DNA from: Effrenium voratum
Taxonomy: Eukaryota; Sar; Dinophyceae; Suessiales; Symbiodiniaceae
Assembly (NCBI GenBank): GCA_963377175.1
Contig: CAUJNA010000191.1
Coordinates: 1,273,039 to 1,337,038 of the forward strand
Length of the DNA stretch: 64,000 nt
Direction: 5' to 3'
Shown: positions 57,266-64,000 of the stretch, piece by piece
Layout of the letters: each line of letters opens with the position of its first letter
Position numbering within the stretch: the stretch's first letter is position 1
Translations under genes and position numbers: made by a program
The notes under the pieces: generated by a model
Databases searched by the model: none
Told to the model about the DNA's origin: nothing
The model's input: only the letters and a program-made list of their open reading frames with translations

Positions 57266-58264
57266 TCAAAGTGTAGAAGGGTGAGCGTCAGAGATGCCTG
57301 CCCGCAAGCGAAGGCCAAACTCTGAATAAAACGTCGCCATGAGCAAAACAAGAATCAGCTTGGTTCCAGACGAGCTGGACTGCTTCTGTGTTCTGGGCAC
57401 CTGCTCCTGGATGTGGCGGCATGCGCCGTTGGGCACGCATTCCAATAACTGGTGCATAGCTTCCCCTGCGCCCCACTCTGCGCAGATTGACTGCTCTAGC
57501 TTCCTCGAGCAACACAGACGGTTCTGCCTGGACCAACAAAACAGCGACCCAAAATATAAACAAAATTGAGCTTTGAAGTGGCCAATGTTCGGCTGCGACA
57601 AAAAATACCTGCCGACGTCATCGCAAGTGAAGTGGCGATCTGTATCCAATTCAATGGAGGCAGTTGGCCGCGAAGGTGCAGTGGCGCCCTGCGCAGTGAA
57701 ATCCCGCGAGGCCATTTCCTGAGCAATCGCCTTCAAAATTAAGGCATCGTCTGTCAAGCCAGCGCAAGTTTTGCGTATCCTCTGGGATGTCCGATCAAGT
57801 TCAAAGTGAATTTTGCATGTTCGCCGGGTGTAGATGGAAGGATAAAAATGGCCTTGGTATACCGCTTTGCCCGTTCCGAAGTCTCTGTCGAAAAAAGCTT
57901 CAATGATGCCCAGCCAGCGCTGCGCGGGCTCGGGCGTCTGGCTCTGCTGGAGCATCTCCAAGAAGGCCAGCAGGCATGGGGAACACTGCTCACAACACAG
58001 AAGCCCGCGATGACCGAACCGCGTGTCCAATGCGTCAACCAGTTTGCTTGGCAAGCCGGCAGTTCGCGAGTTTACGCCCCCTCCTCGCTTCTCCATGACT
58101 TGGTCGCAAAGAAGACAAAGGCCCTGCTGACTATTGCAGCTAACCATCTTCCTGACGCCATCGACGTCGCTGGCCTTTTTAGCAGACTTCCTGGCCGTCT
58201 CAGTCGGGGTAACATCAGACGCCTTCACGCCCCGCAGCACCGAACGCAGCGGTGATCCTTCCAT
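57266..58264 (-). CDS. Hypothetical Cys-rich protein, two exons predicted
   Basis: An ATG at 58264 opens a frame of 332 codons. The first 218 codons look coding: a Cys cluster (CLLCDQVMEKR around residues 50-60, then CCEQCSPC at 90-97) that could bind zinc, then SQTPEPAQRWLGIIEAFFDR near 108-127. A donor AG|GTATTTTTTG at 57609/57608 and an acceptor ttttgttggtccag ending at 57528 define an 81-nt intron. Being a multiple of three with no stop, it keeps the frame whether spliced or not. Exon 2 reads QNRLCCSRKLEQSICAEWG and continues Cys-rich; its 3' end is unclear, and the hydrophobic tail (LILVLLMATFY) may be intron. A possible acceptor (ttgtctttag) lies just upstream of the ATG. Related coding sequence lies inverted at 58516-58614. 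No family is recognised. Confidence 0.55.
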   Translation of the reverse strand: MEGSPLRSVLRGVKASDVTPTETARKSAKKASDVDGVRKMVSCNSQQGLCLLCDQVMEKRGGGVNSRTAGLPSKLVDALDTRFGHRGLLCCEQCSPCLLAFLEMLQQSQTPEPAQRWLGIIEAFFDRDFGTGKAVYQGHFYPSIYTRRTCKIHFELDRTSQRIRKTCAGLTDDALILKAIAQEMASRDFTAQGATAPSRPTASIELDTDRHFTCDDVGRYFLSQPNIGHFKAQFCLYFGSLFCWSRQNRLCCSRKLEQSICAEWGAGEAMHQLLECVPNGACRHIQEQVPRTQKQSSSSGTKLILVLLMATFYSEFGLRLRAGISDAHPSTL

Positions 58265-58515
58265 CCCTAAGGCGCTTCACTAAAGACAAGATTCTGGACC
58301 AAAGAAATAGTTGTCGTGACTGTGTGCGACTTACCTCTTACGTTCCTCTTGTCGTGCGCAAGTCTGCCCGACTATTATCTTATTGATGCGCTTCTTTTTC
58401 GATCCAGCTGCGGCACGAACCAGATAACTCACCCGTGGACGAGCTTACCATCGCGAGCACATGCGCCATCCTTCTTCCTAGGGTCAGTTCCCGCGCTAAA
58501 CGGACCAGCAGAACC

Positions 58516-58614
58516 AAGCGTCCTGAGTCCGCGCAGCGCTGGCTAGGCGTCCTGGAAGTTTTTGTTGACAGAGACTTCGAAACGAGCACAGTCGGAACGA
58601 GTCACATCGCTTGA
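58516..58614 (+). pseudogene. Inverted, diverged copy of a coding segment from the neighbouring gene
   Basis: The plus frame reads KRPESAQRWLGVLEVFVDRD then FET, closely matching QTPEPAQRWLGIIEAFFDRD of the minus-strand gene at 57266-58264 (about two-thirds identical, substitutions conservative). It runs into TGA at 58612-58614. It could be an exon of a divergently oriented paralog or a pseudogene remnant. No matching Cys-rich part was found upstream. Confidence 0.6.
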
Positions 58615-58618
58615 GTCC

Positions 58619-58865
58619 GCGAGTCGCACGCGAGGTACGCGTTCGCAGCCCAAGCTCGAAAATCGCAACTTGTCAGCTCGAAAGTAGTACGCGAAGTACA
58701 CTTACTCAGCTCCAGCGAGAAAGATTGCAGCTTTCCAGTAAGAAAGTAGTACGCGAAGTCCTTTTCCGGTGCTCCGGCCTGAAAATCACAGCCTTTGAAG
58801 GACAAAAGGGGCGCTTCTCGCGAATCTCACCTTACGCAGCTCCGGCCCAAGCAGCGCCAGCTACC
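58619..58865 (+). repeat. Tandem array, four units of about 62 bp
   Basis: Units start near 58619, 58681, 58743 and 58805. Units 2 and 3 share aaagtagtacgcgaagt exactly, and the outer units are diverged but keep acgcgaggta or cgcgaatct plus the gcagctccg-type end. The period is not a multiple of three, so it is not a simple protein repeat. Confidence 0.75.
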
Positions 58866-58905
58866 TAGAGACCCAAAAAACTGTAAATTCGTCGTGTCCT
58901 GGTGG

Positions 58906-58970
58906 AAACATCGTGTTTTTAGGGATATGCCACGAAAACATCGTGTTTCCCTGAAAAAACATCGTGTTTT
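58906..58970 (+). repeat. Three copies of aaacatcgtgttt
   Basis: Exact 13-mers at 58906, 58936 and 58957 with unequal spacing (30 and 21 bp). Possible protein or RNA binding repeats, or chance amplification. Confidence 0.7.
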
Positions 58971-59357
58971 CAGCACCGATACCTTTCAGGCCGTTCCCGG
59001 GCTTTTCTGCCTGAAACGACCATGCTTGCACACTACAAACGGGCATGCCTTTCAAACATGAGCGCTGGAGCGCTGGAGAAGGCTTGTGTTGGGGGATATG
59101 TTCAGGCATGGCCCATGTATGACCCGCGAATGCTCCATTGCCACATGGTATACAGGGTGTACAAGCAGAAAAGTAGATGCCATGCTGCAGGCCCTGCAAA
59201 CGGGAGTTTGGAACGTCATGTTGCATGTGTAAGCTGGACTTGGCAGGTGTTTTGGGGAAAACCGCCAGGCACGACACTTTTCGAAGGCTTTGGCGGGGGA
59301 AAGTTGGGGACCCCGTGGAAATTGGGAGAGAGCCCGTGGAATACCCGTGGCAACCCG
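58971..59357. other. No gene recognised
   Basis: Minus frames of up to 193 codons extend into the adjacent repeat and carry no signature. Confidence 0.35.
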
Positions 59358-61073
59358 AAATGAAGCCACCACCCACCACTCCACCCAACCACGGCAGGCC
59401 TGGTTGTTCTTGCCCAACGGAGACCGAGCCATTCTCTGCCACGGAGCCACCTGTCTAGAGCACCCAATCAGCCACCCATTTACCTGGATATATTCAGGGG
59501 TGTCAGGTTCTCTGCGGTGGTGAAAGCCGACCCCAGCCAAGGGTTCTCGAAAGGACAAACGATTGGCTTGCGCCTGGCTCCGACAAGCAAACGCCCATCA
59601 GCGTGGCAAGCCCAGCGAAGCAGCTGAAAAAAAAAACTGTTCTCGAGCGGTCCCCCAGTAGATAGGTATTGTCGACGGACGACCGGCCATCGACAGTTTG
59701 GGGCTGATGCACTGTCGATTTCGTACGTGTCATGACTTTTCCCTGTAGGCAGCTTGCGTCGATGGACGACCGGCCATCGACATCGCCAAAGTCAAATGGG
59801 ACTGGCACCAACCCCCTTGGCTTCCCGAGCTGTGTGTCAGTACGAGAGTCCCTTTTCTTTCAAAACAGGCCCTCTAAAGGGCGTGTCAAACCAAGGGGGG
59901 ACGCGTTAAACAAAGCCCCCCAAACCTGACAACGATGAGGTGGCACTTTTAGGACTTTTGGGGGCATGCGCCCAAACTAGATTCTCGCATCCCCCCAGGC
60001 GGCCACGACAACTTGGTCTCAACGAGGTCTCAACTTAAACCAAGGGGGGACGCGTTAAACAAAGCCCCCCAAACCTGACAACGATGTGGTGGCACTTTTA
60101 GGACTTTTGGGGGCATCCTCTGCAAAGTGCGCCCAAACTAGATTCTCGCATCCCCCCAGGCGGCCACGACAACTTGGTCTCAACGAGGTCTCAACTTGGT
60201 CTAAACTAGGTCACAGCGAAGCCGAAATGAAGCCACCCACCACTCCACCCAACCACGGCAGGCCTAGTTGTTCTTGCCCAACGGAGACGAGCCATTCTCT
60301 GCCACGGAGCCACCTGTCTAGAGCACCCAGTCAGCCACCCATTTACCTGGATATACTCAGGGGTGTCAGGTTCTCTGCGGTGGTGAAAGCCGACCCCAGC
60401 CAAGGGTTCTCGAAAGGACAAACGATTGGCTTGCACCTGGGCTCCGACAAGCAAACGCCCACCAACATGGCAAGCCCAGCGAAGCAGCTTTAAAAAAAAA
60501 ACTGTTCTCGAGCGCTCCCCCAGTAGACAGGTATTGTCGACGGACGACCGGCCATCGACAGTTTGGGGCTGATGCACTGTCGATTTCGTACGTGTCATGA
60601 CTTTTCCCTGTAGGCAGCTTGCGTCGATGGACGACCGGCCATCGACATCGCCAAAGTCAAATGGGACTGGCACCAACCCCCTTGGCTTCCCGAGCTGTGT
60701 GTCAGTACGAGAGTCCCTTTTCTGTCAAAACAGGCCCTCTAAAGGGCGTGTCAAACCAAGGGGGGACGCGTTAAACAAAGCCCCCCAAACAACGAGGTCT
60801 CAACTTGGTCTAAACTGGGTCACAGCGAAGCCGAAATGAAGCCACCCACCACTCCACCCAACCACGGCAGGCCTGGTTGTTCTTCCCCAACGGAGACCAA
60901 GCCATTCTCTGCCACGGAGCCACCTGTCTAGAGCACCCAGTCAGCCACCCATTTACCTGGATATATTCAGGGGTGCGGTGGTGAAAGCCGACCCCAGCCA
61001 AGGGTTCTCGAAAGGACAAACGATTGGCTTGCACCTGGGCTCCGACAAGCAAACGCCCACCAACATGGCAAGT
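59358..61073 (+). repeat. Tandem repeat, units of 867 and 609 bp plus a partial third
   Basis: Unit A 59358-60224, B 60225-60833, C (partial) 60834-61073, all starting aaatgaagccacc. A and B are nearly identical over about 600 bp. A is longer because of an internal 149-bp duplication (59888 onward). C lacks 12 bp (gtcaggttctct) and stops where unrelated DNA begins. Each full unit has two copies of a motif close to gtcgatggacgaccggccat followed by cgac, with 8-bp inverted arms. The minus frame shows the repeated peptide VDGRSS. The high identity means recent amplification. Confidence 0.93.
59888..60185 (+). repeat. Internal tandem duplication, period 149 bp
   Basis: Two units starting aaaccaaggggggacgcg at 59888 and 60037. 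The first lacks 12 bp (cctctgcaaagt) present in the second. This explains the length difference between units A and B. Confidence 0.9.
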
Positions 61074-62158
61074 CCAAAGCAGGCCTGCAGCGTGTTCTTG
61101 CTTCGGCGATGCGCCGCTGAAGTTGTGCGAGCCCACTTTGGAAGGGCCTGTGCGTTGAAATCAACCACTTCCCTGCGAAGCTTCGTCAAGGGGGGGTGTT
61201 GTGCCAGCAGAGTGGTTGCTAAGTCCACTGCGACAAGGTGTCTCTGGGTCTTGCCCGGTCCCAAGGAACTGCCGCGCGTCTCCAAGCACCTCAGCCAGGC
61301 GGCCAGGCGTGAGCAAGCAAAAAGGACACTGGCGCGCGAGGGCCTGGCCTCCAGTCTCGTGAAAGGGCTCGGTGACGCGTGCCGGCCTGGCCTCCTTGCC
61401 TTCTCAGGGACTCCTCAGCAAAACCACAGACTGTGAGTATGTGCTAAGGAAGCAATTCGGTCCTGGCCTCTGCAACTGCCACAAGATCTGAAGCCTGTTG
61501 AGCAGAGCTACATCGTGCTGATGAAAGATCGACCTAACGACCAAGCCTGCTTGGTTTGCTTGGCTTGCGTTGCCTAGGAAGCGGCCAAGAACAACGCCAC
61601 TCAGTGTGACCTGACACTACTCAGCCTGCCTCCCATACCTTCTTCTCCTCCAGCACCCTGGACTGCTTCGGAGGCCGTGTCGCCCACACCCAGGGCGAGC
61701 CCGTCCCGAACCTTAGGCATCTGCGCCCCCGAAGTAATTTGGGGAACCCAAAGAAACACAAAGCTCACTTTCATGGACCCAGCACGTGTCTAAGGTTGGC
61801 GCGCATAGGCTTCGTGCCACGACTTGCGCGTGGCGCCACTCATTGTGACGGTCACCTTGAAGCACATGCCGACACGATAAAGACGTACGCGCGCGCAAGC
61901 CTACGATGAAGAAGCGTGAAGAAATGCGCACATAACCAAGGTCCGAGGTCGGCGCCGGACACGCCACGCTTTCATGGCATCGTCCCAGCGGATGCCCTCG
62001 CATCTCTCCGTGCAGCCGCGAATGCCCTCAGCGAAGAAAGGCCACGGTGACGAACATGCAATGAAATGCTGCGCGCAAGCCACTGGGTTTCGAGCGCAGA
62101 TGGACGGAGCCGTTGGCCCCTCCATCCCGCCCTGCGTGAACACCCTGCACCCAAAAAA
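61074..62158. other. No gene confirmed; possible exon near 61650-61715
   Basis: After the pyrimidine tract ccttcttctcctccag at about 61645 the plus strand reads TLDCFGGRVAHTQGEPVPN, exon-like but without a clear donor. A minus frame over 61713-62003 is also open. Neither can be assigned. Confidence 0.25.
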
Positions 62159-62161
62159 AAG

Positions 62162-62177
62162 AAGCCAAAATGGCTGC
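62162..62177 (-). other. Possible relic of the dinoflagellate spliced leader
   Basis: The minus strand reads CGCAGCCATTTTGGCT, matching 15 of 16 bases of the dinoflagellate spliced leader core CGTAGCCATTTTGGCT, followed by tctttttttt rather than CAAG. Such relics mark mRNAs that were reverse transcribed and reinserted. A chance match is possible. Confidence 0.3.
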
Positions 62178-62629
62178 GCGAATGCCGCACTGCCGGAGAG
62201 GGCCCCTCATTTCTCTTCTGGGGTTTGCGAGCAAGATTTGTTAAGCGACGGATGGGAAAAAGCAAAGAGGACTCACAAACAACAGCACTCAATTTTCCTA
62301 AAGCAATAAGCCCATGTCCTCTGCTGGAACTTTGGAGGGACGTCGGACAGCATGTTTCTTTGGCTCCAAGCCAGGGTTTGGAGGGGGGGGGGCTTGGACG
62401 TTGTTTCGAGCAAAGGTCGCGTGTGTCATATTTACCAACATGCCTTTGTAGGCCTGGTAGGCCTCTCAGGACAACGTTAGAATTGTCGGACTCCATGACT
62501 TTATTGATACCGGCTGTTAGCCTGCCCCAGCGTGATTTCGTGCAATTCCCGGATCGACTGAGGCCAATTTTGACATGCACTGAGGCCAAATGTATGCATT
62601 TTTTTTGTGGGGCGCGTCGCCGCGCCACG
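62178..62629. other. No gene recognised
   Basis: Minus and plus frames of about 200 codons overlap fully and lack domains. Confidence 0.35.
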
Positions 62630-62632
62630 CTC

Positions 62633-62662
<30 letters not shown>
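62630..62662. repeat. CT microsatellite
   Basis: About 15 CT units with one interruption. Confidence 0.95.
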
Positions 62663-62666
<4 letters not shown>

Positions 62667-63079
62667 ACGTGGCGCGTTTTGCTCCCTCGTCAAAAGTCGA
62701 AAGTGAATTTGTCGGACTTGTCGTACCCATCATGTTGTATGTATGCTTACCGGATTCCCCAAACGAACATTTGGTCTACTAACATCAAAGTTGCTTCCGA
62801 GGCCAAAGTTCTCGAATGTGCGCAAATAGCACTAGCAACTTCTCCGTGCAGAGAGAAATAGAGAGAAGCCCGAGGCCTCCCCTGAACCCTGGTTTGGGGC
62901 TTTGAGCTGACTCGAGCCCTCCCAGTCCTGTCCCAAGTTGAGGCTCCGTGCCCAGGATCGCGTTGTGTGCCAGAACGATAGAAGGACCAGGAGCCAACAT
63001 GACCATGCCGGCAAAAGCTTCGCAACAAACGAGGCAATCCCCTAGACACATCTAAGCGAAAATACTCCATGTTCCCACG
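62663..63079. other. No gene recognised
   Basis: Short frames only. Confidence 0.4.
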
Positions 63080-63248
63080 AAATAAAATGGGGGGGGCCCA
63101 GACCCACGTAAACCCTGGACCCCTTAGCCGCCCCTTGGCCATCCCCCGGAAAAAACCTAAAACTGAAATAGATTCGAGGGGCCCAACCCCTCCGAGCCAA
63201 ATAAAATGAGGTCGTGTATCAAGACCCCAGGCCCCCCCCATTTTATTT
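63080..63248. mobile_element. MITE-like element, 169 bp, 19-bp perfect terminal inverted repeats
   Basis: Left end aaataaaatggggggggcc (63080-63098); right end is its exact reverse complement (63230-63248). An internal direct copy aaataaaatgagg lies near 63199. The ends match the motif array at 51472-51680. There is no coding capacity and no clear target-site duplication. The second copy of the segmental duplication begins 8 bp beyond its right end. Confidence 0.75.
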
Positions 63249-63256
63249 TGAACATC

Positions 63257-64000
63257 GACCCCAAGGCCCTTTGCCTAAACATCCAAAAATTTCACTGTGC
63301 TGTTCCTCTTGGCTCTTCAGCTACACCAGCAAACAAACAAAATACCTGACTGCAGGACTCCGACAGCCGATAAAAGGCAGACTGCCTAACACGCGAAGAA
63401 ACCCAAACTGGTTTTCCTGGCCCTTTTCCAAGCAGCAAGCAGGCATGCGCGCATGTTGCACCGTTTTGAAAGGCCATCCATATGGGACGATATGGGGAGC
63501 TAGGCTTGGTCCTCCGCCTTGCCTGGACACGTAGGCATTTGACTTACACGACCCGCCAAAGCGGCCTCGGTTCTCACATAAATGTCATGAGCCCTGCTCA
63601 CACGCTCGCTTGAAGTCATCCTCAACTGTCCTCAAAACCCACCCCAACAGAAGAGCAGGTGCCAGGCCACAGAAACAGTGGGAGCCCAGGAACACACTAC
63701 TTGATTGTGGACTTGACACTGCGGAATGGGATTTTCACCTTGCACCCCCTGCTTAATCCCATTGTTCTGGGTTTGGCAAAACAACCCAAAACAGCACGAC
63801 TAAACCCCTGGAATTGCTCCCTCCCTTGACTTTTCGACCTGGACGCACCGTCGCCAAGACGGATCCCCACCGGCCCGGCTCCTCCAAGGCCGAGCGGAGC
63901 TGCGCAAAGCCTTCCGCGCGCTCCTGGCCACCCATCCAAGAAAACTGGCATACGACTTCAGCGAAATCTCCATGTGAAAGACATGTTGCTCATTGACTAT
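63257..64000 (+). repeat. Segmental duplication, copy 2 (runs off the window)
   Basis: Near-identical to 48898-49709. It lacks 68 bp relative to copy 1 at 63575/63576, where both breakpoints carry ctc, as expected for a deletion between short direct repeats. Confidence 0.97.
63839..63923 (-). CDS. Candidate 85-nt exon (in duplication copy 2)
   Basis: Identical to the exon at 49548-49632, with the same acceptor. The donor is still GT; the ccc/ctt difference lies just inside the intron. Whether either copy belongs to a working gene is unknown. Confidence 0.35.

Noticed and set aside
59503..60676. Open frames with VDGRSS repeats as a protein family
   Set aside because: The frame follows the tandem DNA repeat and is disrupted in the older copies.
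58619..61073. CRISPR array from tandem repeats
   Set aside because: Units are long and contiguous without regular unique spacers, and the genome is eukaryotic.
1..64000. tRNA, rRNA or SL RNA genes
   Set aside because: A scan for tRNA B-box words, rRNA-like conserved blocks and a complete spliced leader found nothing convincing; a covariance-model search would be decisive.

Overview
The window looks like nuclear DNA of a dinoflagellate, most likely a Symbiodiniaceae alga. That assignment is an inference. Coding density is very low. Microsatellites and minisatellites are abundant and there are several families of inverted-repeat elements. The best protein-coding signals outside the retrotransposon are short GC-rich exon-like islands bounded by CAG acceptors and AG|GC, AG|GA or AG|GT donors, the relaxed splice-site usage known from dinoflagellates. 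No rRNA, tRNA, CRISPR array or prokaryote-style operon was seen.

Bases 98-8768 hold the best-supported feature: a full-length LINE (non-LTR) retrotransposon on the minus strand, flanked by a perfect 15-bp direct repeat that I read as its target-site duplication. ORF1 encodes about 975 aa with a C-terminal coiled coil. ORF2 encodes 1784 aa with an AP-type endonuclease, a reverse transcriptase, a CCHC knuckle and an RNase H. Both ORFs are intact. They lie in the same frame, separated by one UGA codon in a UGA-CGG context and then 26 open codons. This suggests stop-codon readthrough, or a single recent nonsense change in a once-continuous polyprotein.

Bases 9400-35700 are mostly unassigned DNA. 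They contain a possible two-exon gene (20951-21747), isolated candidate exons, a 24-bp-arm hairpin (24661-24731), a small terminal-inverted-repeat element inside a foldback cluster (29899-30180), tetranucleotide microsatellites (13714-13945) and dispersed repeats. Bases 35716-36836 form a strand-asymmetric G/T tract of about 1 kb that includes roughly 36 TGGG repeats.

Bases 37000-57000 carry further candidate exons, nearly all on the minus strand, and the first copy of a segmental duplication (48898-49709). The second copy (63257-64000) starts 8 bp from a 169-bp element with 19-bp terminal inverted repeats and runs off the window. Bases 57266-58614 hold a Cys-rich hypothetical gene on the minus strand with a predicted 81-nt in-frame intron, plus an inverted diverged copy of one of its coding segments. 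These are followed by a 62-bp tandem array and a 0.6-0.87-kb tandem repeat (59358-61073), of which older diverged copies occur at 52942, 53640 and 56605. A possible spliced-leader relic lies at 62162-62177.

Apart from the two LINE ORFs, whose products would act together in target-primed reverse transcription, no functional link between genes can be argued. All exon calls rest on reading-frame appearance and splice-site context only.
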